Shown here: piece after piece, positions 16,868-26,317 of the stretch
Position numbering within the stretch: position 1 is the stretch's first letter
Layout of the letters: each line of letters starts with the position of its first letter
Source of the DNA: Orlajensenia flava
GTDB taxonomy: Bacteria > Actinomycetota > Actinomycetes > Actinomycetales > Microbacteriaceae
Reading direction: 5' to 3'
DNA length: 64,000 bases
Assembly (NCBI RefSeq): GCF_004801905.1
Contig: NZ_SSSN01000015.1
Location: 62,001 to 126,000, forward strand
The notes under the pieces: model-generated
Seen by the model: the letters and a program-made list of their open reading frames with translations, nothing else
The model's database searches: none
Told to the model about the DNA's origin: nothing
Program-made: the position numbers and the translations under genes

Positions 16868-17288
16868 GGTCGAGGGCGACCCGCACCTGCGCCTTGCCGA
16901 GGACGGTCTCGCCGTTGAAGGTGACGGTGAGGTCGATGCGCGCCGTGCCGGCATCGCTGTCGAGCTGCCCCACCTTCGCCACCACCCCGACGCTCGCCCC
17001 GTCGGTCGGGTCGACCAGCACCGGGCGGGTGAACCTCACCTGGTAGTCGGTGACCCGGGCGGGGTCCCCGATCCAGTCGACGACGGGCTGGACCGCCAGG
17101 CCCATGGTGAGCATGCCGTGGGCGAGGACGCCCGGCAGACCGACGGATGTCGCGACGTCGTCGCGATAGTGGATGGGGTTGAAGTCGCCCGACGCGCCCG
17201 CGTAGCGCACCAGCGAGTCACGGGTGAGGCCGAACGCCGCCTCGGCGACCACGTCGCCCACGGTCAGGTCGTCGATGGAGGGCATCAC
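16860..17288 (-). CDS. MaoC-like hot-dog dehydratase
   Basis: A 142-residue hot-dog protein with the catalytic Asp and His in SGDFNPIHY. It resembles the HadB-type subunit of (R)-3-hydroxyacyl-thioester dehydratases. A GTG at 17288 overlaps the preceding stop (GTGA); an ATG three bases later is also possible, and GGAG lies upstream of both. Together with the next gene it probably forms a heterodimeric dehydratase that acts on fatty-acyl chains. Confidence 0.88.
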   Translation of the reverse strand: MMPSIDDLTVGDVVAEAAFGLTRDSLVRYAGASGDFNPIHYRDDVATSVGLPGVLAHGMLTMGLAVQPVVDWIGDPARVTDYQVRFTRPVLVDPTDGASVGVVAKVGQLDSDAGTARIDLTVTFNGETVLGKAQVRVALDHA

Positions 17289-17731
17289 TCGTCTCCTCGC
17301 ACCACGAGCGCGGAGACGGCGGTGGCCACGTGAACTCCGTCGGAATCGGTGATCGTGGTCTCGGCGGTCACCAGGCCGTGTCCGCCGAGCGTCTTCACGC
17401 TCGTCACCGCGAGCTGCGCGGTGAGCAGGTCGCCCGCGACGATGGGCCGGCTGTAGCTGAAGCGCTGGTCGCCGTGGACCACGCGGGTGAAGTCGATGCC
17501 GGAGTCCGGCTCGGCGAGCAGCTGACCGAGAGTGGTCTCCTGCAGCACGATCGCGAACGTCGGAGGAGCGACGACGTCGGCGTGGCCGGCTGCCCGGGCG
17601 GCGTCGACGTCATGGTTGATCGGACTGGTGGCGAACACGGCACGGGAGAATTCGCGCACCTTCTCGCGCCCCACCAGGTACGGCGGCGCCGGCGGGAAGG
17701 CGCGGCCCTGCAGTTCGGGGTTCACAGACAC
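17285..17731 (-). CDS. MaoC N-terminal-type (FAS1-like) dehydratase subunit
   Basis: This 148-residue hot-dog-fold protein resembles the HadA/HadC-type non-catalytic partner subunits. It lacks the DxNPIH active site and has the typical N-terminus GRAFPPAPPYLVGREKVREF. The GTG start at 17731 follows TAGGCT by exactly six bases, so the transcript of the MaoC-MaoC-murB-GNAT operon is probably leaderless. It is coupled to the catalytic partner by a 4-bp overlap. Confidence 0.87.
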   Translation of the reverse strand: MSVNPELQGRAFPPAPPYLVGREKVREFSRAVFATSPINHDVDAARAAGHADVVAPPTFAIVLQETTLGQLLAEPDSGIDFTRVVHGDQRFSYSRPIVAGDLLTAQLAVTSVKTLGGHGLVTAETTITDSDGVHVATAVSALVVRGDE

Positions 17732-17809
17732 GCGCCCAGCCTACCGGGGCCGCTCGCGACCGTTCGGGCGGCGGTCCGAGGCGGCGACGGGCGGGATTAG
17801 GCTCGTCGC

Positions 17810-18577
17810 GTGCCTCAGTTCCGCAGTTTCGTCGCGATCGGCGACAGTTTCACCGAGGGTGTCGGAGACGACCTCGCCGACGGCAGCGTTCGCGGATGGG
17901 CGGACTTCGTCGCCGTCGGGCTCGCGCAGGCCGCGGCGCCCGAGCGGGTCACCTACGCGAACCTCGCCATCCGTGGCCGCAAGCTCGGCCCCATCATCGA
18001 CGAGCAGCTCGAGCCGGCCATCGCGCTGGCGCCCGAGATGATCAGCTTCAACGGCGGCGGCAACGACATCATGCGCCCGAAGATGCCGACGGACCTCGTG
18101 GTCTCGCGCTTCCGCGGGGCGATCGAGCGCATCCGTGCGGCAGGCATCCACGCCCTCATGCTCTCGGGCGCGAACCCGACCGACCACCTTCCGCTGGGTT
18201 CGGTGTTCGACAAGCGCGGCGTCGCGCTCACCGCGGCGCTCGTAGACCTCGCCGACCAGCCGGGTGTGACATTCGTGGACAACTTCTCGGATGTCGGGCT
18301 CCGCGACATCCGCTACTGGTCACCGGACAAGCTGCACCTGAACGCCCTCGGTCACGCCCGGGTCGCCTCCAACGTGCTGACCGGGCTCGGGGTCGCCGTT
18401 CCGACGGAGTGGGGCGTCGAGGAGGTGGCCGCTGGGCCCGCCGGCGAGAAGGGCCGCCGGACCGCCGCGTACTACCGCGAGTACGTGCTGCCCTGGATCG
18501 GGCGCAGGCTCACGGGTCGCTCCTCCGGCGACGGCCGTGCGGCCAAGCGCGCCACCCTGGAGCCGGTCGCGCTCTGA
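17810..18577 (+). CDS. SGNH/GDSL-family hydrolase
   Basis: A 255-residue esterase-type protein. Block I is AIGDSFTEG (nucleophilic Ser), block III is GGGNDIM, and block V is DKLHLNALGH (Asp and His). No signal peptide is seen, so it is probably cytosolic. The GTG start at 17810 follows TAGGCT by six bases (leaderless layout). It diverges from the MaoC-murB operon across 78 bp. The substrate is unknown; the family removes acyl groups from lipids or carbohydrates. Confidence 0.9.
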   Translation: MPQFRSFVAIGDSFTEGVGDDLADGSVRGWADFVAVGLAQAAAPERVTYANLAIRGRKLGPIIDEQLEPAIALAPEMISFNGGGNDIMRPKMPTDLVVSRFRGAIERIRAAGIHALMLSGANPTDHLPLGSVFDKRGVALTAALVDLADQPGVTFVDNFSDVGLRDIRYWSPDKLHLNALGHARVASNVLTGLGVAVPTEWGVEEVAAGPAGEKGRRTAAYYREYVLPWIGRRLTGRSSGDGRAAKRATLEPVAL

Positions 18578-18611
18578 TCGCCGCCCGCTGAAGCCGTCAC
18601 GCTGCCCGAAC

Positions 18612-18647
18612 GGACGGATGCCGCCGCCTCGGCAGCAGCATCCGTCC
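18612..18647. terminator. Hairpin between convergent genes
   Basis: GGACGGATGC and GCATCCGTCC form a perfect 10-bp stem with inner GCC/GGC pairing. It lies between the converging GDSL hydrolase and FBP-domain genes, so it can serve as a bidirectional terminator. Confidence 0.65.
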
Positions 18648-18711
18648 AGCTGAGCAGCGCAATGGACGCGACACGAGAGCGCCGGAGAGTGCAGGCGAGG
18701 GAGCTGGCGCG

Positions 18712-19206
18712 TCAGCCCTCGCGGACGCTCGACAGGAAGCGTCGTGTGCGCTCGGCCAGGCCGGAGATGCGCGCATCCGTGTGGCCGACCGCGGGAACCT
18801 CGAGTGGCGCGAGCGGCGCCCCGAGCCGCACGTTCTCGGGGCAGGAGAGGTCCGAGCAGATGTACTGGCCGACGCTGTCGCCGCGCTCGCCCGCCTCGCC
18901 GACCCGACGGGCCGTGAACAGCGACACCTGGTCGGCCGGTTGCAGCGTGTGGCAGAGGCTGCAGTAGGCACTGCGATTGTGCGGCATCGACGTCTCGGCC
19001 GCGCGCAGCACGACGCCGACCGGCTCTCCATCGACCTCCGTGACGATGTAGCCACGACGGGGAGCCTTGGGATCCCGCCAGCCGAGGAAGTCGATGCGCT
19101 CCCAGTCGGTGAGCAGGTAGTCGACCGGGAGGGCGACGGTGCGCTCCTCCTCGGCGGTGGAGTTCATGAGCGACGTGCGGATCTCATCCTCGGTCAGCGG
19201 CTGCAC
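18712..19206 (-). CDS. FBP-domain (FusB-like, EF-G-binding type) zinc protein
   Basis: This 164-residue protein has a treble-clef zinc site, CSLC near residue 80 and CSDLSC near 118. The layout resembles the C-terminal domain of the fibronectin-binding/FusB family that binds elongation factor G. In Gram-positive relatives such proteins release stalled EF-G and can give fusidic acid tolerance; here that role is only inferred. The GTG start at 19206 is preceded by AGGGAGG. The gene is monocistronic. Confidence 0.75.
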   Translation of the reverse strand: MQPLTEDEIRTSLMNSTAEEERTVALPVDYLLTDWERIDFLGWRDPKAPRRGYIVTEVDGEPVGVVLRAAETSMPHNRSAYCSLCHTLQPADQVSLFTARRVGEAGERGDSVGQYICSDLSCPENVRLGAPLAPLEVPAVGHTDARISGLAERTRRFLSSVREG

Positions 19207-19274
19207 TGGCGAACCTCCCTGTGCTTCTCCTGATGCGATCCAGTCTAGACAGCGCCGGGATCTACGCTGGTGCG

Positions 19275-20828
19275 GTGACCACTTCGACCCGGGCGACCGG
19301 CTGGCTCGCCGCGTTGTGCGGGCTCATCGCCGCCGCCGTCACCCTCGCGGTCGCCGAGCTCATCGCCGTCTTCGTCGGAGCGGAGGCCAGCCCGCTGTTC
19401 GCGGTCGGCGCGTGGGTCATCGACCTGGTGCCCGGCGGATTCAAGACCATCGTCATCGACCTGTTCGGCACCGCAGACAAGGCCGTCCTGCTCATCGTGC
19501 TCGGCCTGATCGTCACGGCCGCCGCGGCTTGGGCGGGATGGCTGGAGTTCCGCCGTCCGCCGTGGGGCACGGTCATCCTGGTCGTGGTCTCGGGCATCGC
19601 CGTCTTCGCCGTGCTCACTCGCGCGGGCGCCGGAGTGTTCTCGGCGCTGCCGACCGTCGTCGGGATGGTGACGGGCGCGCTCGTGCTGCGCGCGGCCATC
19701 CGTCGCCTGCATCGTTGGCGTGATGCGACGGATGGCGGACAGCGCGTCACCGCGGGCATCGACCGCCGATCCTTCGTGCTCTACTCGGCGCTCGCCGCCG
19801 CCGCGGCCGTCGTCGTCGGGACCGGCTCCCGCATGGTGAACGCCGGCAGCGCGGCCGTCCACTCCGTGCGCGATGCCCTCCGGCTGCCGGCTCCGGCCTC
19901 GGCCGCGCCCGAGGTGCCGGCGGGGGCGGAGCTCGCGCTCGACGGGCTCTCGCCGTACATCACGCCGAACGGGCAGTTCTACCGCATCGACACGGCCCTG
20001 CAGGTTCCCGCTGTCGACCCCAACACGTGGAAGCTGCGCATCCACGGCCTCGTCGACCACGAGGTCGAACTCACCTGGGCGGAGCTGCTCGACCTGCCGC
20101 TCATCGAGCACGTCGCCACCCTGAGCTGCGTGTCGAACGAGGTGGGCGGCGACCTCATCGGCAACGCCCTGTGGCTCGGCTACCCCATCCGCGAGCTGTT
20201 GAAGCGAGCCGGCCCGCAGTCCGGCGCCGACATGGTGCTCTCGCACAGCGTCGACGGCTGGACCGCCGGCACCCCCCTCGACGTGCTGCAGGACGCGGGC
20301 ACCGAGGCGATCCTCGCGGTGGGCATGAACGGCACTCCCCTGCCGATCGAGCACGGCTTCCCGGTGCGGATGGTCGTGCCGGGGTTGTACGGCTACGTGT
20401 CGGCGACGAAGTGGGTCACCGAGCTCGAGGTCACCCGGTTCGCCGACGCGATGGGCTACTGGACCGACAAGGGCTGGAGCGCGAAGGGACCGATCAAGAC
20501 CGAGTCGCGCATCGACACCCCGCGTGCTGGCGCAGGAGTATCCGCGGGCTCGGTCGCCGTGGCCGGGGTGGCCTGGGCGCCGCACACCGGCATCACGGGC
20601 GTCGAGGTGCGCGTCGACGGTGGCGAGTGGCGGCAGGCGCGGTTGGCAGACTCGGCGTCGGCCGACACCTGGCGACAGTGGGTCTACGAGTGGGATGCGC
20701 CGGCGGGCGGGCACGAGCTCTCGGTCCGCGCGACGGATGCGAGCGGTTACACGCAGACCTCGAGCGAAGCGCCACCCGCGCCCGACGGCGCGACCGGCTG
20801 GCACACGGTGTCGGTCACGGTCCACTGA
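19275..20828 (+). CDS. Membrane-anchored molybdopterin-dependent oxidoreductase (sulfite-oxidase family)
   Basis: A 517-residue protein with about four membrane helices in the first 150 residues, then IDRRSFVLYSALAAAAAVVVG as a further anchor. An extracytoplasmic sulfite-oxidase-type Mo-cofactor domain follows (about 225-395) with the likely Mo-ligating Cys in ATLSCVSNEVGGDLIGNA. A C-terminal Mo-co dimerisation domain lies at about 415-515. The electron partner and substrate are unknown. The GTG start at 19275 follows TACGCT by six bases, which indicates a leaderless transcript. It diverges from the FBP-domain gene. Confidence 0.9.
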   Translation: MTTSTRATGWLAALCGLIAAAVTLAVAELIAVFVGAEASPLFAVGAWVIDLVPGGFKTIVIDLFGTADKAVLLIVLGLIVTAAAAWAGWLEFRRPPWGTVILVVVSGIAVFAVLTRAGAGVFSALPTVVGMVTGALVLRAAIRRLHRWRDATDGGQRVTAGIDRRSFVLYSALAAAAAVVVGTGSRMVNAGSAAVHSVRDALRLPAPASAAPEVPAGAELALDGLSPYITPNGQFYRIDTALQVPAVDPNTWKLRIHGLVDHEVELTWAELLDLPLIEHVATLSCVSNEVGGDLIGNALWLGYPIRELLKRAGPQSGADMVLSHSVDGWTAGTPLDVLQDAGTEAILAVGMNGTPLPIEHGFPVRMVVPGLYGYVSATKWVTELEVTRFADAMGYWTDKGWSAKGPIKTESRIDTPRAGAGVSAGSVAVAGVAWAPHTGITGVEVRVDGGEWRQARLADSASADTWRQWVYEWDAPAGGHELSVRATDASGYTQTSSEAPPAPDGATGWHTVSVTVH

Positions 20829-20860
20829 CGACCGACGCACCGGGTGGGTACGGTGGGCGG

Positions 20861-21724
20861 ATGGATGAACGGATGTCTCAGCCCGGCCAGGTGATCGTGG
20901 TCGGGTCCGTGAACGTCGACCTCACCATGCGCACCGATTCGATCGTCGCGCCCGGCGCCACCGTGCCCGGCCGCGACTTCGCCACCCTGCAGGGCGGAAA
21001 GGGTGCCAACCAGGCCGTCGCCGCGACGCGAGCGGGAGCGTCCACGAGCCTGGTCGCCTGCATCGGCGCTGACGCATACGGCGAATCCGCGCGCGCCGCC
21101 CTGCGTGATGCCCACGTCGCCGACGACCGGGTGCGCGTCATCGGGGATTCGCCGACGGGGATGGCGTTCATCCAGGTGGCGGACGACGGCGAGAACGCCA
21201 TCGTGGTGGTCGCCGGCGCCAACGCGGAACTCTCCCCCGCCGACGTCGACGCGGCATTTGGCGAGGTGACCGGGGAGCCGCCGGTCGTCGTCCTCGGACT
21301 CGAGACCCCGTTCGCCACGATGACGCACGCGGCACGCGAGGCATCCGCTCGGGGATGGACGGTCATTCTCAACCCGGCTCCAGCACGCGCCCTTCCGTCC
21401 GACCTGCTGCCGCTCATCGACGTGCTGGTGCCGAACGAGCACGAGGCCGAGGCCTTGGGTCACTCGACGATCGACGACCTGCTCGCGGCGGGCACGCACG
21501 CGGTCGTCGTGACTCGCGGGGCACGGGGGGCGCGCATCCACACCACCGGCGAGGTCACCGACGTGCCCGCCGTCGCGGTTAGCGCGATCGACACGACCGG
21601 TGCGGGCGACGCGTTCATCGGCGCGCTCGCCGCATCCGTCGCCGCAGGTGCGTCGCTCGTCGATGCCGTCGGGGCCGCAGCCCACGCGGGCGCAGACGCC
21701 ACGACCCGTATCGGCGCCCGCTGA
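20861..21724 (+). CDS. rbsK: Ribokinase (PfkB family)
   Basis: The 287-residue sugar kinase has the N-terminal signature GGKGANQAVAATRAG and the C-terminal PfkB signature DTTGAGDAFIGAL with the catalytic Asp. Motifs and length fit ribokinase, which phosphorylates ribose at C5. The ATG start at 20861 follows TACGGT by six bases (leaderless layout). It stands alone, without rbs transport genes next to it, so deoxyribose or another pentose is possible. Confidence 0.88.
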   Translation: MDERMSQPGQVIVVGSVNVDLTMRTDSIVAPGATVPGRDFATLQGGKGANQAVAATRAGASTSLVACIGADAYGESARAALRDAHVADDRVRVIGDSPTGMAFIQVADDGENAIVVVAGANAELSPADVDAAFGEVTGEPPVVVLGLETPFATMTHAAREASARGWTVILNPAPARALPSDLLPLIDVLVPNEHEAEALGHSTIDDLLAAGTHAVVVTRGARGARIHTTGEVTDVPAVAVSAIDTTGAGDAFIGALAASVAAGASLVDAVGAAAHAGADATTRIGAR

Positions 21725-21759
21725 GGCGCGCCGCTGAGGCAGCCCGCTGAGGCGCGCCG
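21721..21759. repeat. Triple 13-bp tandem repeat at the rbsK 3' end
   Basis: ctgaggcgcgccg at 21721-21733, a variant at 21734-21746 and an exact copy at 21747-21759. The first unit includes the rbsK stop codon. The repeat spans the gap to the convergent small membrane gene. Confidence 0.8.
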
Positions 21760-21760
21760 C

Positions 21761-22096
21761 TCAGGACGCGAGCATCCAGACCAGCGCGGCCGCGTTGACG
21801 AGGGCTGTCGCTGCCGGACCGAACGTCTTCACCCGGTCGGGGATGCGGGCGCCGATGACGGCGTCGACGAGCTGCACGATCACCATCGCGAGCGCGACGG
21901 CGGCGACGAAGGCGACGGATGTCGTGAATAAGGCGACGATCGCCGCGATCGCCAGCGCGAGGCTCCGCGAGAACGCGTACTCCGAGGCCGTGCGCGCACC
22001 GGCATCCGCGCCGCGAAGCCCGGCGATGGCGTACCCGAGGCTCACGAGCGCACTGATGAGGGTGATGGCGGCGCAGAACCAGAAGGCGATGGTCAC
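21761..22096 (-). CDS. Small four-helix membrane protein, unknown function
   Basis: This 111-residue protein has four hydrophobic segments (about 3-27, 45-62, 63-80 and 92-110) joined by short loops. I do not recognise a specific family; the layout is that of small actinobacterial DUF membrane proteins. The GTG start at 22096 follows TACCAT by exactly six bases, which supports expression from a leaderless promoter. It is convergent with rbsK. Confidence 0.7.
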   Translation of the reverse strand: MTIAFWFCAAITLISALVSLGYAIAGLRGADAGARTASEYAFSRSLALAIAAIVALFTTSVAFVAAVALAMVIVQLVDAVIGARIPDRVKTFGPAATALVNAAALVWMLAS

Positions 22097-22200
22097 GGGT
22101 TCATGGTAGCCGGGGGGACGGGGCCTCCCGGCGCCAGAGCTTGACGCACCCCCGTCACCGCTCCGTACAATCCGCAGGACGGGGTTGACGAGGAGACACC

Positions 22201-23100
22201 ATGGCTGATCACCGATTCAGGCTCCACACCGGGCGGCACATCGGGGTGTCCGCGGCGGGGGATCCGCTGTCGCGACGGCTGGTGGTGTTCTGCCACCCCA
22301 CTCCCGGCTCCGGGGGCTTCGATCCGAATCCGATCGTGACGAATCGGTGGGGCGTGCACCTGCTCGCGGTCGACCGGCCGGGCTACGGCGCCTCCGATCC
22401 GTGGCCGAGCGGCGTCGCGCCGTCCATCCAGGGCTTCGCCGAGGACATCTTCGAGTACGTCTCCCGGTCGGAGTCGATCGCCATGAACGTGGAGCACACC
22501 GACTTCGGGCGCATCGGGGTGATCGGCTGGGGCACCGGTGGCGCGGTGGCGCTCTCCCTAGCTGCCCAGCATCCCGACAAGGTGGACCGCCTCGTCATCG
22601 TCGGAGCCGCGTCACCCGACGCCTCCGGGAACGGCCGCGGGCCCGGCAACGCGCTCGAGGGTGCCGACGTCGGTCGAAACACCTCCGTCGATGCCCTCGC
22701 CGAATCCTTGCGCGACCGCCTGCCCTTCACGACGGACACACTCGGGGTCGATGACGACGATCCCGCTTTCGCCATGCTCGGTCTGGAAGGTCGCGTGCAG
22801 CGGATGCTGCAGGACGCCCAGGCGCAGGAGGCAGCCGGAGTCGCCACCGATCTGCTCGCCCTCCGCGACGACTCCTGGGCCGACGACCTGTCCTCGATCA
22901 CCGCGGAGACGATCATCGTCTATGGAGACGGCGACCCGATGTCGGACTCGGAGGATGCCAGCGTGTTCGGCAAACGCATCCCCGGAGCGCGTCGCGCTCG
23001 GGTGCAGGACACCGGCCGTCTCGTGATCGCGAGCGCGTGGCGCCAGTTGCTCGAGCACGTCGCGCCCGACCACGGTCGAGTGCCGGAGGAGATCCGCTAG
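22201..23100 (+). CDS. Alpha/beta-hydrolase-fold protein lacking the catalytic Ser and His
   Basis: This 299-residue protein has the normal fold landmarks: FCHPTPGSGG near the oxyanion site, LAVDRPGYGASDPWP, and the acid strand IIVYGDGDPMSD. The nucleophile elbow reads IGWGTGG, with Gly where GxSxG requires Ser. The catalytic-His region reads DTGRLVIASAW, with Arg where GH is expected. Each change is one base from the functional codon. The frame is intact and GAGGAG precedes the ATG, so it is probably a made, non-catalytic protein. It could bind a ligand or act as a scaffold. Confidence 0.82.
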   Translation: MADHRFRLHTGRHIGVSAAGDPLSRRLVVFCHPTPGSGGFDPNPIVTNRWGVHLLAVDRPGYGASDPWPSGVAPSIQGFAEDIFEYVSRSESIAMNVEHTDFGRIGVIGWGTGGAVALSLAAQHPDKVDRLVIVGAASPDASGNGRGPGNALEGADVGRNTSVDALAESLRDRLPFTTDTLGVDDDDPAFAMLGLEGRVQRMLQDAQAQEAAGVATDLLALRDDSWADDLSSITAETIIVYGDGDPMSDSEDASVFGKRIPGARRARVQDTGRLVIASAWRQLLEHVAPDHGRVPEEIR

Positions 23101-23186
23101 GTGGGGTCTCCGCTCGCCGCGGCGCCCTGACATTCCCCTGACGTTCCCTGCATCCGACGTTTACCGGGGGCGAACAGAATGTGGCC

Positions 23187-24673
23187 ATGAAACGCGTCGC
23201 CGTTGTCGTGGTCGCCATCGCCGTGACCCTGCTCGTCTCCTCGTGCGTCGCGGCGCCGGCGGGCGCTCCCGCCTCGTCTCCGGTCGGCACGGCCGGCGCC
23301 ACCCGGCCCAACATCGTCTTCGTACTCACCGACGACCTCGCCATGAACCTCGTCAGCCGCATGCCGCACGTTCAGGCGCTCGGGAAGGCGGGCGAGACCT
23401 TCGGCAACTACGACGTCGTCGACTCGCTCTGCTGCCCATCGCGGTCCGCCATCTTCACGGGCGAGTACCCGCACGACGACGGCGTGTTCACCAACTCGGG
23501 GACGGATGGCGGCTACTCGGCGTTCAACTCCAACGGCAACCAGCAGCGCTCGTTCGCCGTGGCCCTGCAGAAGGCCGGCTACCGCACCGGATTCATGGGC
23601 AAGTACCTCAACGGCTACGCCGTGACGGACCCGGTGCCCCCCGGCTGGAACGAGTCGCCGGGCAGGCCGGCTACCGCGAGTTCGACTACGACCTCAACGA
23701 GAACGGCCACGCCCAGCACTTCGGGAAGGCGGCCTCCGACTACATGGTGGACGTGCTGGCGAAGAAGGGCGCGGCGTTCATCGACTCGTCGACGTCGTCG
23801 CACCAGCCGTTCATGCTGGAGGTGGCCACGTTCGCGCCGCACGCGCCCTACACGCCGGCGCCGCGCTACGCGACGGCCGACCAGGGCGTCGCGTATCCGA
23901 AGACCCCTGCCTACGACGCGGCACCGACCAACCCGCCCAGTTGGCTCGCGGGACGCCCGCCGCTCACCGCGCAGCAGCAACAGCAGATGCGCGCCTCCTA
24001 CGACAAGCGCCTCGAGGCGGACCGGGGCGTCGACGACCTGCTCGGCCACCTCCAGGACGAGCTCACGGCTCGCGGGGTCGCCGGCGAGACGGATGTCGTG
24101 TTCAGTTCGGACAACGGCTATCACATGGGCGAGTACCGGCTGCTGCCCGGCAAGCAGACCGCCTTCGACAGCGACATCAACGTTCCCCTCGTCGTCGCCG
24201 GTCCGGGCGTGCCGGCGGGTCGGGTCGAGACCTCCCTCGTCTCCAACATCGATCTCGCGCCGACCTTCGAGACCCTGGGCGGAGCACCGGTGGGCTCGAA
24301 CGTGGATGGCGTGAGCCTCGCCGACCTGTGGCATGGCCACACGCCGGCGTCCTGGCAGCAGGCCGTGCTGATCGAGCATCACGGGCCGAACGACGCCAAG
24401 GGCGATCCCGACGCGCAGAACCAGCAGCACGCCGACCCGCCCTCGTACGAGGCCGTCCGCACGGCCACCGCCCTCTACGTGCGATACGCGAGCGGTGAGG
24501 AGGAGTACTACGACACGACTCATGACCCGAACGAGCTGACCAATATCGCGGCGCAGGGCGTTCCGCCCAGCCTGCCTCGAGCCCTCGACGCGCTTCAGAA
24601 CTGCCATTCGGCATCGGCGTGTCAGGCGGCCGCGCGCATCACCTGGGCTCCACCCGTCATCGCGCCGTCATAG
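23187..24673 (+). pseudogene. Sulfatase lipoprotein gene broken by a -1 frameshift
   Basis: The first part (23187 to about 23654) encodes a lipoprotein signal (lipobox VSSC), the metal-binding RPNIVFVLTDD and the formylglycine motif CCPSRSAIFTG. Homology then continues one frame over: AGQAGYREFDYDLNENG, then DVVFSSDNGYHMGEYRLLPGK, to the stop at 24671-24673. The junction is just after PPGWNE, near 23654, where one base appears to be missing. The joined product would be about 495 residues, normal for an arylsulfatase or glucosamine-6-sulfatase. No slippery heptamer is seen, so it is either a pseudogene or a sequencing error. Confidence 0.85.
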
Positions 24674-24747
24674 CGCTCTCACAGAGAGGCCATGGTCGGC
24701 CCACAGTCTGTCCTCTCACACTGAGTCGACACGACGAGGGAGGCGAC

Positions 24748-25641
24748 ATGGCCCGCACGAAGGCGACAGACCCGCGCTGGATCGACGAGAACGGCGAGGT
24801 GATCGACGAGGACCACCGCGGCCTCGTCTACGACATCCGGACCCTGGTCGACCGGCGGCGCGCACTCGGCATCTTCGGCGGCCTCGGCGCGACCGCGCTG
24901 TTGGCGGCCTGCTCGTCGACCGGCGCGACGGCCACCGCGAGTTCCACGGCGAGCGCCAGCCCGACGCCCGCGACGGGCGCGGCGACGGCGACTGCGACCG
25001 CCGCGGCATCCGGCCCGATCGCCGAGGTGCCCGATGAGACCGGCGGACCCTATCCCGGCGACGGGTCGAACGGCGTGAACGTGCTCGACGACTCCGGCAT
25101 CGTGCGCAGCGACATCCGTTCCAGTTTCGGCTCGTCGTCGACGGTGGCCGCCGGCATCCCGATGACCATCGAGCTCACGGTGCGGAACGCGTCGACCGGC
25201 GCGGCACTCGTGGGGGCTGGCGTGTACGTCTGGCACTGCAACCGCGACGGCGAGTACTCGTTGTACGGCAATGGACTCACCAACGAGAACTACCTGCGCG
25301 GTGTCCAGCCGACGGATGCGACGGGTGTCGCCCGGTTCACCTCCATCTATCCGGCCTGCTACTCGGGACGCTGGCCGCACGTGCACTTCGAGGTGTACTC
25401 CGACGTTGCCGGCGCCGTCGCCAACGGACCCATCGTGAAGACGTCGCAGATCGCCCTGCCCGCCGAGATCGACTCGCTCGTCTACGCGACGGCGGGCTAC
25501 GAGCAGAGCGTGCGCAACCTCGCCCAGACCAGCCTGGCCCGCGACATGGTGTTCGGCGACGACCAGGGCATCCACCAGATCGCGAGCATGTCGGGTTCCG
25601 TGGCGAGCGGGTTCACCGCCGCGCTCACGGTCGGCGTCTGA
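24748..25641 (+). CDS. Intradiol ring-cleavage dioxygenase-like lipoprotein
   Basis: This 297-residue protein has a cytoplasmic basic start, then RRRALGIFGGLGATALLAAC, a Tat-like signal with a lipobox Cys. A Ser/Thr/Ala linker (about 55-90) precedes a dioxygenase-fold domain. Candidate iron ligands are the tyrosines in DGEYSLY and IYPACYSG, and the two His in RWPHVHFEV. Family enzymes open catechol rings with non-haem Fe(III); surface-anchored versions are common in actinobacteria but their substrates are unclear. GAGGGAGG precedes the ATG at 24748. It follows the broken sulfatase. Confidence 0.87.
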   Translation: MARTKATDPRWIDENGEVIDEDHRGLVYDIRTLVDRRRALGIFGGLGATALLAACSSTGATATASSTASASPTPATGAATATATAAASGPIAEVPDETGGPYPGDGSNGVNVLDDSGIVRSDIRSSFGSSSTVAAGIPMTIELTVRNASTGAALVGAGVYVWHCNRDGEYSLYGNGLTNENYLRGVQPTDATGVARFTSIYPACYSGRWPHVHFEVYSDVAGAVANGPIVKTSQIALPAEIDSLVYATAGYEQSVRNLAQTSLARDMVFGDDQGIHQIASMSGSVASGFTAALTVGV

Positions 25642-25750
25642 GGGCTGTCAACCCCACGGGTCGGGGCGGATGCGCGACGTAGCGTGAAACCGACCCTCCG
25701 GCCGAGCGGAGCGTCAGGGAGGCGGGAATCGAGATGACCCCGTCAGCGGC

Positions 25751-26317
25751 ATGCGCCGACTGATCGACGCGTTCATCCGTCCGCCCGTCAGGCCGAGCGA
25801 GTTCATCGCCGACGCCATCCGCGTCCTGGCCGTCGTGAGCGTGTTCGTAGCCGGTGTCGGTTGGGGACCCGCGCAGGCCGGCCTGTTCATGCTCGCGCTG
25901 CTCGGCACCCTGGTTCCCCGTGCGCTCGCGGTCCGCCCGTTCCTCGACATCCTGACCGGGGTCGTGGTGCTGATCGCCGCGTGGAGCAACATCTTCCACC
26001 TGTACACCGAACTCATCGGCTGGGACAAGGTGGTCCACATCGTGCTCACGGCGGTGATCGCGTCGCTCATCGTCATCGGAGCGCAGCAAACGGGGCTCCT
26101 GCCGTCCTCGCGCCGGCACCGGGCGGGCCTCATCCTCGCGACCCTGGCAGCGGGACTGGCCGCCGGGTCACTGTGGGAGATGCTCGAGTGGGGCGGCCAC
26201 AACTTCATCGACGACGGCATCTTCGTCGGCTACGACGACACCATCGGAGACCTCACCGCCGATGGTGTCGGAGCGCTCGCCGCGGGATTCGCCCTCCCCT
26301 TCCTTGGCGCGCGATGA
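25751..26317 (+). CDS. DUF2238/YjdF-type membrane protein
   Basis: A 188-residue protein with five or six hydrophobic segments. The conserved pieces WSNIFHLYTELIGWDKVVHI, WEMLEW and DTIGDLTADGVGAL are typical of the DUF2238 family. Function is unknown. Its stop overlaps the glycosyltransferase start by 4 bp (ATGA), so they form an operon. Confidence 0.8.
   Translation: MRRLIDAFIRPPVRPSEFIADAIRVLAVVSVFVAGVGWGPAQAGLFMLALLGTLVPRALAVRPFLDILTGVVVLIAAWSNIFHLYTELIGWDKVVHIVLTAVIASLIVIGAQQTGLLPSSRRHRAGLILATLAAGLAAGSLWEMLEWGGHNFIDDGIFVGYDDTIGDLTADGVGALAAGFALPFLGAR

Noticed and set aside
23640..23665. Programmed -1 frameshift in the sulfatase
   Set aside because: There is no slippery heptamer at the junction, and sulfatases are not known to use frameshifting. 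Mutation or sequencing error is simpler.
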